The translations under genes and the position numbers were made by a program. A stretch of 54,972 nucleotides of DNA, taken from the NCBI GenBank assembly GCA_903895855.1, contig CAITVN010000184.1, positions 1 through 54,972 of the forward strand. Reading direction: 5' to 3'. The notes under the pieces are model-generated. The model was given only the letters and a program-made list of their open reading frames with translations. It did no database searches and was not told where the DNA came from. Below, one piece after another: positions 43,203-51,799 of this stretch; within the stretch, counting starts at the first letter, position 1, and each line of letters opens with the position of its first letter. This DNA is from Oligoflexia bacterium (GTDB lineage: Bacteria; Bdellovibrionota; UBA1018).

Positions 43203-44549
43203 TTACGGTCGTAGTGTGTTGAGCATGCGAGGAAAAGGCACGGTCTCGCGAATGTGTTCTACACCAGTAATCCAGGCGACGGTTCGTTCAAGACCTAAGC
43301 CAAATCCAGAGTGGGGCACTGATCCGTACCTTCGAAGGTCGAGATACCAGTTGTAATCTTCGACGTTCAGTTCGTGTTCGATGATGCGCGAACGTAAAAC
43401 TTCATAGTTTTCTTCGCGTTGGCCGCCACCGATGACTTCGCCGTACCCGTCTGGAGCGATGAGATCGCAGCCCAGGGCGTACTTGCCGTGACCGACCACA
43501 CCAGGGCCGCCCACGCTATCGGTTTGCTTGAAATAAAAGGCTTTAATTTGAGCGGGCATGTGGTGCATAAAGACGGGCTTGCCGAATTCTTCGCCGAGTG
43601 CGGTTTCGTGTGGAGCTCCAAAGTCTTCGCCCCACGGTACTGCGACACCACGTTTTTCAAGTACCTTAAGGGCTTCATCGTATGAAATTCTTGGAAACGG
43701 ACCTTTGATGACTTCTAATTTCTTTAAATCGCGTTCAAGAATCTGCAGTTCTTTCGCACGTCGGCTAACCACGGTCTGAACCACGTATTCGATGAACTTT
43801 TCACCGAGATCCATATTGTCATTGAGGTCAGCAAAGGCCACTTCAGGCTCAACCATCCAAAACTCAGTGAGGTGTTTTCTCGTTTTAGATTTTTCAGCTC
43901 GAAACGTCGGCCCAAAGGTATAAACTCTTCCGAAAGCCATGGCTCCCACTTCTGCGTAGAGCTGACCGGATTGTGTCAGGTAGGCTTTCTCGTCAAAGTA
44001 GGGGGTTGAGAAGAGCGTTGACGTGCCTTCGCAGGCACTGGGGGTAAGAATCGGTGAATCGAATCGAACGAAGCCATTGTTGTCGAAAAATTCTTGAATG
44101 GTGTGAATGATCTCGGCTCTCACGCGAAGAGCTGCCCACTGCTTTTGACTTCGAATCCAAAGGTGGCGATTCTCCATTAAAAACTCGACGCCGTGATCTT
44201 TGGGTGAAATCGGGTACGGCTCTGAGATTTGAACGACTTCGATTTCTTGAATGCCCATTTCAAATCCGCCGACCGATCTCGGTTCTTTGCGAATTTTACC
44301 GGTCACCCTAATCGATGATTCTTGGGTGAGTTTTTCAAATTCTTCGAAAGCTTTTTCTGAGCACTCGCCTTTAAAGAGAATACCTTGCATCAGACCCGAC
44401 CCATCGCGCATGACTAAGAACTTGATTTTGCCAGAGCTACGTTTGTTGTAGACCCACCCCTGAAGCTTGACGATCTGACCATCGAATTTTTCAGCGGTGG
44501 CTATCGTAAAGCGATCGAGTACTTTCGGTTGTTGTGTGGCATCTGACAT
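43203..44549 (-). CDS. asnS: Asparaginyl-tRNA synthetase
   Basis: 448 residues. An N-terminal OB-fold ([24 protein letters not shown]) precedes the class II catalytic core. Motif 2 is [25 protein letters not shown] (split: [17 protein letters not shown]) and motif 3 is [15 protein letters not shown]. The Asn-type rather than Asp-type assignment follows from [24 protein letters not shown], typical of AsnRS. It is followed by trmL. Confidence 0.95.
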   Translation of the reverse strand: MSDATQQPKVLDRFTIATAEKFDGQIVKLQGWVYNKRSSGKIKFLVMRDGSGLMQGILFKGECSEKAFEEFEKLTQESSIRVTGKIRKEPRSVGGFEMGIQEIEVVQISEPYPISPKDHGVEFLMENRHLWIRSQKQWAALRVRAEIIHTIQEFFDNNGFVRFDSPILTPSACEGTSTLFSTPYFDEKAYLTQSGQLYAEVGAMAFGRVYTFGPTFRAEKSKTRKHLTEFWMVEPEVAFADLNDNMDLGEKFIEYVVQTVVSRRAKELQILERDLKKLEVIKGPFPRISYDEALKVLEKRGVAVPWGEDFGAPHETALGEEFGKPVFMHHMPAQIKAFYFKQTDSVGGPGVVGHGKYALGCDLIAPDGYGEVIGGGQREENYEVLRSRIIEHELNVEDYNWYLDLRRYGSVPHSGFGLGLERTVAWITGVEHIRETVPFPRMLNTLRP

Positions 44550-44637
44550 ATCTGAACTCCTCTTAATTGGCTTATTAGTAACAAGAAAAGCGGTGGTTCT
44601 TCAATAGACTTCTCAAATAGTTGGTTGACGAAAACGA

Positions 44638-45429
44638 TTACTTAACTAATCGTGATCTCGTCAAAAAATAAGCCCCAATCAGCAAAGTAGGAAGTCCAAA
44701 AAAGACCTCGAAAAAGCGTTGCCACCCTTGGATGTCTGCAGGCGAGGGGTGGCCCGATTTGGCACTGATCTCGGCTGATGTCACATTGGCCGAAGCCGGT
44801 GTGCAGCCAAATGATTTACCGCCCGAGGGTTCTTGTCGCGGATAAAGGTAAGTGATTCCATCTGCGTCGTCTTCAGTGAGCGTGATCTTTTTTCGATCGG
44901 TCAAATCGTAGTACATGAGCGCACCCGTGTCGGCACTGTGCCCCAGACCGAGAGCGTGTCCGATTTCGTGGGCGAGAACGACAGGCATTTTACCCGGAAG
45001 CTTTACTTGCACGTTCGCGATATTGGCTTTTTTTCCGGCTTCGGCGTTAATGATGACATAGCTATAGGCAATTTGATTGTGCACCAGCCGGGCATCAGAG
45101 AAGGCCGGAATGTAGTTTCCGTCATCACCGAGTTGGTGAGAAAAATCTGAAGCACATAAAATCGCAGGTGAGGGGTATCCGCTGGTGTCGCCACCGGCTT
45201 GAATGGCAGAGGCGCCGGTGCCTGAAAAAGATTCTCCCCGACTTAGGGTCAATCGACTGGTAGACACCGATGACCAAATTTTAACTGCGTCGTCGACGAT
45301 AGCTTCGACTTGTGATGCGGGTATCGTGCATTCATCCGTGTTGAGGTGCAAAACAACATGATCAGTGCTCCACCCGAAAATGGCTGAATTATAAATAAGA
45401 GTGAATCCTAAAGCCTCAGAAAAAAGCAT
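44638..45429 (-). CDS. Matrixin-like secreted metalloprotease with C-terminal anchor
   Basis: 263 residues from ATG 45429, preceded by GGAG at 8 bases; a longer frame starts at 45450. The N-terminus is hydrophobic (LFSEALGFTLIYNSAIFGW) and may be a signal or anchor. His154, Glu155, His158 and His164 form the HExxHxxGxxH zinc site in LAHEIGHALGLGHSADTGALMYYD, with a Met-turn-like ALMYYD (split motif given for clarity). The C-terminal end is a hydrophobic segment (LPTLLIGAYFL) followed by RSRLVK, suggesting membrane anchoring with a cytoplasmic basic tail. The first codons overlap the preceding gene by 14 bp, so both are in one operon with pepA. Confidence 0.85.
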   Translation of the reverse strand: MLFSEALGFTLIYNSAIFGWSTDHVVLHLNTDECTIPASQVEAIVDDAVKIWSSVSTSRLTLSRGESFSGTGASAIQAGGDTSGYPSPAILCASDFSHQLGDDGNYIPAFSDARLVHNQIAYSYVIINAEAGKKANIANVQVKLPGKMPVVLAHEIGHALGLGHSADTGALMYYDLTDRKKITLTEDDADGITYLYPRQEPSGGKSFGCTPASANVTSAEISAKSGHPSPADIQGWQRFFEVFFGLPTLLIGAYFLTRSRLVK

Positions 45430-46096
45430 AACCAACGCTCCATGAAACACTCAGTGTTCGTTTTAGGCCGAATGGTGAAATGATCCAAACCAGCATTTCA
45501 GAACGAAGCCCCTTTAATTGATGGGTCCACTCTTGGGTGAATCCAAGTAGGGCCGACCAATTGGTAGTCGTAACCGTTCGTTCGGGTAGGTAGAATCCTT
45601 GAGAGCCATTGCCGTTATTCAAGGTGACTGCGCCACCTTTACCCACTAAGTTTACCCGCCAGTAGCCCACTCCTGCCGTCAATGAAAACGGTGAGTGTTT
45701 GCCGCTTTTTGAAGAAAAAATCTGGTAGGAGTAGGTGAGTCTTGCTGAGCTTTGTTTCTTAGTTACCGCTTCGTCGGGGCCCACTTCAGAGAGCGGAGTA
45801 AAATAGTAGCCCAAGGTTAGTCTCGAGCGACTCGTCACTGAAAGAAAAGGGTTCAGTGCGACAGCGAGGTCAGCTCCAACCCAGGGGTGAAAACTCCCAA
45901 AATAGGCTGAATTTCCGGCATCTCCAGTGGCTGATTTGGTGCCGACTTGATAAAAGAGATAGCCCATGTTCAAGCTCAACAGCCGTGCGGCTTCGAACTC
46001 GGGCGCTGTCGTGGCTGTTTCGGCGAGGGTCGTGCTGTCGGCGCCGCGAGCATTTTCAATCATCAGAAACCCCAAGCAGCCCCAGGCGAAGGCCAT
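45416..46096 (-). CDS. Outer-membrane-like beta-rich protein
   Basis: 226 residues from ATG 46096; the open frame runs further back to 46183 but overlaps pepA, and the later start leaves a proper signal peptide (AFAWGCLGFLMIENARGA). The mature chain is strand-rich and aromatic-rich (VGADLAVALNPFLSV, LTYSYQIFSS, SLTAGVGYWRVNL) and ends in YAFF, the aromatic C-terminus expected for a barrel protein. It is likely an outer-membrane protein. Its ribosome site is poor. It follows pepA by about 35 bp and is coupled to the metalloprotease gene. Confidence 0.65.
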   Translation of the reverse strand: MAFAWGCLGFLMIENARGADSTTLAETATTAPEFEAARLLSLNMGYLFYQVGTKSATGDAGNSAYFGSFHPWVGADLAVALNPFLSVTSRSRLTLGYYFTPLSEVGPDEAVTKKQSSARLTYSYQIFSSKSGKHSPFSLTAGVGYWRVNLVGKGGAVTLNNGNGSQGFYLPERTVTTTNWSALLGFTQEWTHQLKGLRSEMLVWIISPFGLKRTLSVSWSVGYAFF

Positions 46097-46130
46097 GAGG
46101 CCGCGCCGGGTGCTTGAGTTTTTTTGGCGA

Positions 46131-47642
46131 TCAACCTTTGTAGTTTGCAATAAAATCGACCAGGGTTCTGACGTAAATTCCACTGGCTCCTTTTTTGGGT
46201 AAATAAGAAACTGAAGTCAGGCCATTCGCCATTGATGCGATGTCCATGTGCGCCCACGAAACGCCCTTGCGAATGAATTGCTTCAAGAAAATAGCGCCAC
46301 GAATGGTGCCGCCATTTGAATCATTGCATGAGTTTCTCATGTCGGCATGATCGGTTTTCATGTCTTCGAAATATTCATCCCAAAGCGGAAGCTGCCACAG
46401 GCGCTCGCCCTTTTCAGCGCCACGCTTAACCAAGTCGGCAATGAGTTCATCATCGTTGCCAAGAATTGCGGCACACTGTTTACCCAAAGCGACGCCAACG
46501 GCACCTGTGAGGGTAGCAACGTCGACTACGCAGTCGGGCTTGAAGTCTTGAGCGTAGTCAAGAATGTCAGCGAGAATCAATCGCCCTTCGGCATCCGTAT
46601 TGATGATTTCAACGGTCTTGCCACTGCGTGTTCGAATGATGTTGCCGGGTTGAGTAGCAATGCCGCTTGGCATGTTCTCGGCCATGCCAATGAATGCAAT
46701 CACTCGAGTGGTCAGTTGAAGTCTTGCCGCAGCGACTACTGCACCCATGACCGTTGCAGCGCCTGTCATGTCGTGTTTCATTTCTTCCATTCTGAGTGAG
46801 GGCTTAATTGAAATGCCCCCACTGTCGAACGTGATGCCCTTACCGACCAAGCAGACGGTTTTCGGTTTTTTGACACCCTTTGGGTTGTATTCTAATTGCA
46901 CGATGTAACCTTCGCGCTCAGAACCTTGCCCGACCGCAAGGTAGAGGTCCATTTTCTCGCGCTTTGCTGCGGCTTCATTGAGTAACTTGCATTTTAAACC
47001 GTATTTTTTGGCTAATTTTTGGGCTTCTTTTGCGTAGAATTCAGGTGTGCCAATATTCGAAGGTTCATTTGACCAGTCTCGAGTCAAATTCACTGACTCA
47101 TAAAGCACTGACACGTCTTCTAGGTCAGAGCGCACTTGGTCTGCGAGCTCTCGAGTCTGTGAGACAAAAATGAAACGGCATTTCTTGGCGCTAGGTCCGC
47201 GGGCAACCGTTTTGCCTTCTGCTTTCGATGTATTTAGGTACTTGTGAAATTGATAAGCATTGAGAACAAGCCCTTCAGCGAAGGCTCGAATCCAAGCGGC
47301 GTGGTCATCGCCAAAAAAAGAAGTTTTGATAGCTCCAAGGTGGGTTTTCTCTGTGGCGAGTTTTGACCAGGTGTGGCCGCCCGCTACCCGAGCTTTTTCT
47401 TCAGTAAACTCATCTTTCGGACCACAACCGACAAAGAGAACGCTTTCGGCTTTGTCTTTGCCGCCAAAACGAACAAACGCAGTCTGTCCTAACTTGCCGG
47501 TAAAGGTTTCAGTATGTTTCAATTTTCTGAGAATATCAGCGTAGGGGTGATTTGCAGATTCTCTGTCTTGAGTTTGAAAAACGGGCAAAATTTCACATTC
47601 GACTGAAATGGTCGTTTGACTATGGGTTGATTCAAGTTGCAT
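46131..47642 (-). CDS. pepA: Leucyl aminopeptidase PepA (M17)
   Basis: 503 residues, normal length. Metal-binding and active-site residues sit in VGKGITFDSGGISIKP, HDMTGAATVMGAVVAAA, and the family signature NTDAEGRLILADIL. The enzyme is a cytosolic hexameric metallopeptidase that trims peptides; in some bacteria PepA also binds DNA. Its N-terminal domain is the usual macro-like fold. It diverges from the sugar-transferase gene over about 65 bp. Confidence 0.95.
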   Translation of the reverse strand: MQLESTHSQTTISVECEILPVFQTQDRESANHPYADILRKLKHTETFTGKLGQTAFVRFGGKDKAESVLFVGCGPKDEFTEEKARVAGGHTWSKLATEKTHLGAIKTSFFGDDHAAWIRAFAEGLVLNAYQFHKYLNTSKAEGKTVARGPSAKKCRFIFVSQTRELADQVRSDLEDVSVLYESVNLTRDWSNEPSNIGTPEFYAKEAQKLAKKYGLKCKLLNEAAAKREKMDLYLAVGQGSEREGYIVQLEYNPKGVKKPKTVCLVGKGITFDSGGISIKPSLRMEEMKHDMTGAATVMGAVVAAARLQLTTRVIAFIGMAENMPSGIATQPGNIIRTRSGKTVEIINTDAEGRLILADILDYAQDFKPDCVVDVATLTGAVGVALGKQCAAILGNDDELIADLVKRGAEKGERLWQLPLWDEYFEDMKTDHADMRNSCNDSNGGTIRGAIFLKQFIRKGVSWAHMDIASMANGLTSVSYLPKKGASGIYVRTLVDFIANYKG

Positions 47643-47708
47643 ATCGTATCCTCGTACAGTTCTTTCGGTGGTTTGATTGTGAAAAATAGACTAACATAGA
47701 GGCCAGGC

Positions 47709-49118
47709 ATGTTGAAGCAGTATCACCACTTTGTCGGCGGAGTTTTTCGAGTTGTAGACGCTTGCGTCATTGGAGCTGCGTGGATTCTTGCTTATTGGCT
47801 CAGATTTTCGCTGCCTTTTTTTGAAGTGACCAAGGGGTTTCCGAAATTTGGAAAATATGCCGCACTGACGCCCATGGTGATGGCGCTGTGGATGATCGTT
47901 TTTTCTGCGATGAAGGTGTATCAGTCACGCAGAATGCTGAGACGAACGCACGAAGCGCAATTGATCATCAGATCTCACCTGGTTTCGATGCTCTTTTTTA
48001 TCGCTTTGACCTATCTTTTTAGTGAGTACAAGTATTCGCGTGGGGTCATGGTCTACTTTGGAGTCACTGGCGCTTTTGCTCTCGTCGTCTTTCGATTGAG
48101 TTTACGAAACGGTTTACGGGCGATGAGAAAACGCGGCTATAACATTCGTTATGTTTTGGCTGTGGGCGAAGGCCCATCACTTGATGGACTGCTCTACAAA
48201 TTGAATCGGTTTCCAGAGATTGGTCTAAAAGTCTTGGGAACGGTGATCTCAGAAGATTCAGACCCAATGCAGGTCAAACGCGAGACCCACGCGAGAGTTC
48301 TGGGTCGGTTCGGAGATCTCAATACTCTGATTGCCCGGTTTCATCCCGATCAGGTATTGATTGCGTTGCCGAGGGGGCAGTATCGCGACCTCGATAAAAT
48401 TCTTGGCACCATCAGCGACGAAACGGTTGATGTGCGATTTGTGCCAGATATTCATGAGTTTGTCACCCTCGGGTGTGAAGTTGAAGATTTCGATGGGCTT
48501 CCGATCGTCAACTTGAATAGTTCGCCTCTCGATGGTTGGGGTGCGGTTCTGAAGCGTGTCTTTGACATCGTGTTTTCATTGTTAGCTCTTCTGATTCTGA
48601 CTCCTGTTTACCTGATGATTTCATTATTGGTTAAAGTCACTTCTCGTGGCCCAGTTGTCTATTCTCAAGAGCGAATGGGATTAGACGGGCAGACTTTTAA
48701 GATGCTTAAGTTTCGTTCGATGCGAGTTGATGCAGAATCTCAGACCGGAGCCGTCTGGGCATCTGAGCGCGATGATCGCCGCACACCGATTGGTGCGTTC
48801 TTAAGGTCAACGAGTTTAGATGAGTTGCCACAGTTTTGGAATGTCTTAAAGGGTGACATGTCGTTGGTTGGGCCCAGGCCTGAGCGGCCGGTGTTTGTTT
48901 CAGACTTTCGTCACAAGATTCCGAATTACATGCTCAGGCACAAAGTGAAGGCCGGTATCACTGGGTGGGCGCAAATTAACGGATGGCGTGGAAACACGTC
49001 ACTCGAAAAGCGAATTGAATTCGATCTGTATTACATTCGCCATTGGTCGATGTTCTTAGACCTTCGTATCTTGGTACTCACCGTTTTTCGTGGCTTCATC
49101 AATAAGAACGCTTATTAG
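47709..49118 (+). CDS. Polyprenyl-phosphate sugar-1-phosphate transferase (WbaP/WcaJ type)
   Basis: 469 residues. Four N-terminal transmembrane segments are followed by a CoA-binding-like domain (from RNGLRAMRKRGYNIRYVLAVGEG), a fifth membrane segment, and the catalytic bacterial sugar transferase domain: KVTSRGPVVYSQERMG, KMLKFRSMR, TSLDELPQFWNVLKGDMSLVGPRPE and a C-terminal KAGITGWAQINGWRG. It places the first sugar phosphate on undecaprenyl phosphate for exopolysaccharide or O-antigen. Other glycan genes are not in this window. The start follows GAGG. A large inverted repeat lies just after the stop. Confidence 0.93.
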   Translation: MLKQYHHFVGGVFRVVDACVIGAAWILAYWLRFSLPFFEVTKGFPKFGKYAALTPMVMALWMIVFSAMKVYQSRRMLRRTHEAQLIIRSHLVSMLFFIALTYLFSEYKYSRGVMVYFGVTGAFALVVFRLSLRNGLRAMRKRGYNIRYVLAVGEGPSLDGLLYKLNRFPEIGLKVLGTVISEDSDPMQVKRETHARVLGRFGDLNTLIARFHPDQVLIALPRGQYRDLDKILGTISDETVDVRFVPDIHEFVTLGCEVEDFDGLPIVNLNSSPLDGWGAVLKRVFDIVFSLLALLILTPVYLMISLLVKVTSRGPVVYSQERMGLDGQTFKMLKFRSMRVDAESQTGAVWASERDDRRTPIGAFLRSTSLDELPQFWNVLKGDMSLVGPRPERPVFVSDFRHKIPNYMLRHKVKAGITGWAQINGWRGNTSLEKRIEFDLYYIRHWSMFLDLRILVLTVFRGFINKNAY

Positions 49119-49139
49119 TGTGACCTGCATTGCCTGCAT

Positions 49140-49267
49140 TTAAGAATAGAGGTATTTCGGCCGTACTCATTTTTGCGGGCTCCCGCAGCGCACGATGAGC
49201 TATTGCGGGCTACGACACGAAGTCGGCCCCGAAAAAATGAGTGAGGCCGAAATACCTCTATTCTTAA
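49140..49267. repeat. ~128-bp imperfect inverted repeat (long hairpin)
   Basis: Perfect 23-bp arms, 49140-49162 and 49245-49267 (reading TTAAGAATAGAGG...CGGCC), extend inward with a few mismatches (ACTCATTTTT against AAAAAATGAGT) to give a stem of nearly 40 bp. The central region has two smaller hairpins (GCGGG/CCCGC and CGAC/GTCG). It lies just after the sugar-transferase gene in a convergent gap. No transposase or obvious T tract follows. Candidates are a terminator pair, a structured RNA, or a miniature inverted-repeat element. Confidence 0.85.
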
Positions 49268-49427
49268 GACGCAGAAACAGAATGACTAGAAGCCCGCTGG
49301 TGGCCGATTCTAAGGTAGACGCACTAAGTTAATCTCGGTGAAATGGCTTTCTTTGGCCGCCGTACACTCTGTGTCCCACTGTTAATGCGGCACCTAAATG
49401 ACAACATAATGACAGAATCGTCAATAT

Positions 49428-49446
49428 CCGCTACAGAAGCGGGTTT
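49428..49446 (+). other. Small hairpin before the DnaA-box region
   Basis: CCGCT (49428-49432), a 5-base loop and AGCGG (49438-49442), then GTTTT. It is too weak to be a confident terminator. Confidence 0.25.
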
Positions 49447-49555
49447 TGGGGATAAAAATTATAAAATGTGGATAACTAAGGCAATATAAGACTAAATATA
49501 TAAATATAACATTGAGTTACGTTGTGTGGATAACTATGGGTTTGGGTGTGGATAA
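49447..49555 (+). other. DnaA-box cluster with A+T-rich stretch (origin-like)
   Basis: Three perfect copies of TGTGGATAA, the reverse complement of the DnaA box TTATCCACA, all in the same orientation and each continued by CT: 49467-49475, 49525-49533 and 49547-49555. A fourth copy at 49447-49455 (TGGGGATAA) has one mismatch. Between boxes one and two lies an A+T-rich stretch (about 49476-49515), suited to duplex opening. The region lies between convergent genes, so it is unlikely to be a promoter. No dnaA, dnaN or gyrB gene is in the window. It could be oriC, a DnaA reactivating or titrating site, or chance. Confidence 0.65.
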
Positions 49556-49644
49556 CTTTTATTGGGTGATGCTATTTGGTTAGATTTAGTGCGTCAATGG
49601 GTCTTTGTGGCCCCGTTTTGTCATCGAGAAGAGGCGATTTGAGT

Positions 49645-50817
49645 TTATTCGCTAGCAGCGGGTTTTGGACCCGTAGGCGCCGGAACCGTAGGCGATAGTT
49701 CTGCCGAACTCGTGAACACGCGAGTACCGGTTTTTCCGCTTTTTCCGATTGAATCCGAAATCTCGAACGCGCCGAGTCCTGGCCCCTGTGATTCGCTTCG
49801 AATGTGTTTCCAGCCTAGTTGGTTCACGCTGAGCCTGACCAATGATCCGTCAGAGGTTTCAAAAAGAATTCGATCTTTCGCGCGCAAGACGAGTGAGTTG
49901 TTTTTTCGCACAACAAACCGTCTCATGGGTCGGTCATCGACTTGGTACCTAACCCAAACATCTCCACTCATTTTGAATACGATTTTGTATTTTGTCTCGC
50001 TCAGGGTCAAGTTCACTCCTGAGTCGAGCCTGTCTGGTTTCTCAGGCTTGGGCGAGGCAGCCACTTCGGGATTTAGATTTTCGGTCGAAGACGGCTCGGG
50101 TACAGGCGTTGGCGAAATTTTTGGAGAAGGTCTAGGTGTTGGAGAAGGCTTAGGCGTCGGAGAGGGCTTTGGCTTTACACTCGGACTAGGAGCAGGAAGC
50201 GGACTTGGAGTCGGGCTAGCGGTTGCAGTAGGGCTGGCGGTTGCAGCCGGGCTGGCCGCAGGTAATGGCGTCATCAGTGCGCTAGCGCCTGGTGATGGCT
50301 GTGACGGAAGCGGTGATGGAAAGACCGCTCCAAATTCGGTTTGGGTTTCAGGGTCGAGTGGGGCACTGACGGTTGGTCCGCCCTTTAGTTTATCGAGGTG
50401 ATTTGGTTTCTTGTGTTTCAGTGCGGGTTTGAAAATCAGAATTACGACGGCCCCTAGAAGTAGAAAGCCGCCCATGACCATCCATAAGATTGTCTTGGTG
50501 CGTTCACCTTCAGGGCGTTCAAATGCGTAGCCGTTAAATCCGCTGTCTTTTTTCTCACGCTCTTCTGCTTTTTCGTCGAGAAAGGTCGAGTATTCGGTCA
50601 ATAGGGTTTTCGGGTCAACAGAAATAAACTTCGCATACGCAATGACGAAGCCACGCAAAAAAGGTTTAGCTGGGAGTTCTGAAAAATGGTCACCCTCAAG
50701 TGATTGAAGAATGCGCAAACCGATCTTGGTGGCTGAAGCGACCTGTTCAATCGTGTAACCACGCTTTTCACGTTCTTCTCTTAAGTAAGCCCCAAGGCTC
50801 TTTTTGGTGGGGTCTAT
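49645..50817 (-). CDS. RodZ-like HTH membrane protein, apparent ATA start
   Basis: 390 residues when read from ATA 50817. The N-terminal helix-turn-helix (SLGAYLREEREKRGYTIEQVA...LRILQSLEGDHFSEL, parts shown) is of the RodZ/HTH_25 type and is complete only if translation starts upstream of the first ordinary start, a TTG at 50718 that would remove half of the HTH. In frame there is no ATG, GTG or TTG before 50718; ATA at 50817-50815 overlaps the TAG of the TPR gene (ATAG) and has GAGG 8 bases upstream. A single membrane segment (about residues 110-130) is followed by a Pro/Ser/Thr-rich linker (SPTPKPSPTPRPS type) and a C-terminal DUF4115-like beta domain. RodZ links MreB to the cell wall machinery. 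Function here is by analogy. Confidence 0.8.
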   Translation of the reverse strand: MDPTKKSLGAYLREEREKRGYTIEQVASATKIGLRILQSLEGDHFSELPAKPFLRGFVIAYAKFISVDPKTLLTEYSTFLDEKAEEREKKDSGFNGYAFERPEGERTKTILWMVMGGFLLLGAVVILIFKPALKHKKPNHLDKLKGGPTVSAPLDPETQTEFGAVFPSPLPSQPSPGASALMTPLPAASPAATASPTATASPTPSPLPAPSPSVKPKPSPTPKPSPTPRPSPKISPTPVPEPSSTENLNPEVAASPKPEKPDRLDSGVNLTLSETKYKIVFKMSGDVWVRYQVDDRPMRRFVVRKNNSLVLRAKDRILFETSDGSLVRLSVNQLGWKHIRSESQGPGLGAFEISDSIGKSGKTGTRVFTSSAELSPTVPAPTGPKPAASE

Positions 50818-51608
50818 GGTAAGTACCTCAATCGGTCGATCGCTTGCTTAGAGAGATCGGTGTTTGGAAAAAGCTTGGCAACGTCTAAGTATTTTTTTCG
50901 AGCCGCATCGAACTGCTTATCGCGCTCAAACGCCATGCCGAGTTCGAGATGGGCTTCTTTAATATTGGTGCAAAATCGACTGGCAGAGGCTTGCTTGAAA
51001 TAGTGAATTGACTCTGGATTTTTATGTTCGGTGGCCGAAATTTTTCCTAGATAAAATTGGGCGACACACGACTGTGCCGGTGCTGAATCGATTGCTTTGC
51101 TGAAATAGTCTCGGGCGATAGCTAATTTGTTTTGGCGAAAATAGTACAGCCCGAGCGACGTAGCGGGTCTATACGCATCACGATAAAGTAGGTCGTCAGC
51201 CGCTATTTTTAGGTATTTTTCGCCCTCTTCGGGGCGGCCATTGTCGAGCAGCATTTTTCCGAGGGTATTGGTCGCATCCATATACTTCGGGTTAAGTTCA
51301 ACCGACTTTTTCGCAGCTTCGGTGGCTTCTGGAATGCGTTTTCGTTCATACAAGGCGAGTGCTTTTAAGTGATACAGTTCTGACCAATTGGGCTTAAGTT
51401 TATCAGCCTCAGTTGCGTACTGTAGACAGCCCGGCATGTCGCCGTCTTGAAAACTCGCCGACGCCATGTCGAAGTACAGCTGTGAGCGCTCTTCTTTTGA
51501 TAATTCTTTTTTCGTATTCTCGGTTGATTTAATAAACAGAGCGCATCCCGAAATTTGAACCGAAACTGTGAGCGCAAAAACAAATGAGGTGAGTAATTTC
51601 AAGGACAT
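50814..51608 (-). CDS. TPR lipoprotein, PilF/PilW-like
   Basis: 264 residues. The signal peptide ends at QISGC, a lipobox cysteine near residue 22. Then come about six TPR-type helical repeats, with characteristic pairs such as YHLKALALYERKRIPEATEAAKK, TLGKMLLDNGRPEEGEKYLK and LGLYYFRQNKLAIARDYFSKA (fragments). Proteins of this type (PilF/PilW) assemble the type IV pilus secretin in the outer membrane. The stop overlaps the ATA start of the RodZ-like gene, so they are coupled; in several bacteria pilF and rodZ genes are neighbours. The exact pilus role here is inference. Confidence 0.8.
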   Translation of the reverse strand: MSLKLLTSFVFALTVSVQISGCALFIKSTENTKKELSKEERSQLYFDMASASFQDGDMPGCLQYATEADKLKPNWSELYHLKALALYERKRIPEATEAAKKSVELNPKYMDATNTLGKMLLDNGRPEEGEKYLKIAADDLLYRDAYRPATSLGLYYFRQNKLAIARDYFSKAIDSAPAQSCVAQFYLGKISATEHKNPESIHYFKQASASRFCTNIKEAHLELGMAFERDKQFDAARKKYLDVAKLFPNTDLSKQAIDRLRYLP

Positions 51609-51645
51609 TTAGCTCAAGATTAGCTGGGTGCTTGCCCTGTGTCAA

Positions 51646-51734
51646 TGAGAGTAATTGAGAGTAATTGAGGGAGCCATTGAGGTTAGGTGAGAAGGTCATC
51701 GGTTAGCCGTCGTTTTTAGTTAACCGTCGTTTTC
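51646..51734. repeat. Short tandem repeats in the divergent intergenic region
   Basis: TGAGAGTAAT is repeated twice and partly a third time (51646-51670). A second tandem pair, GTTAGCCGTCGTTTTTA (51702-51718) and GTTAACCGTCGTTTTC (51719-51734), lies closer to the lipoprotein gene. No promoter can be placed with confidence between them. Confidence 0.7.
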
Positions 51735-51799
51735 GGTGAATCGGCGACAGAATTGTGACACAGAACAGAGATCTGGCGGTTTGAAAAAAATGTGGCAGA

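Noticed and set aside
49119..49644. A protein gene in the convergent gap
   Set aside because: No frame is long or has protein-like composition; DNA structure explains the region better.
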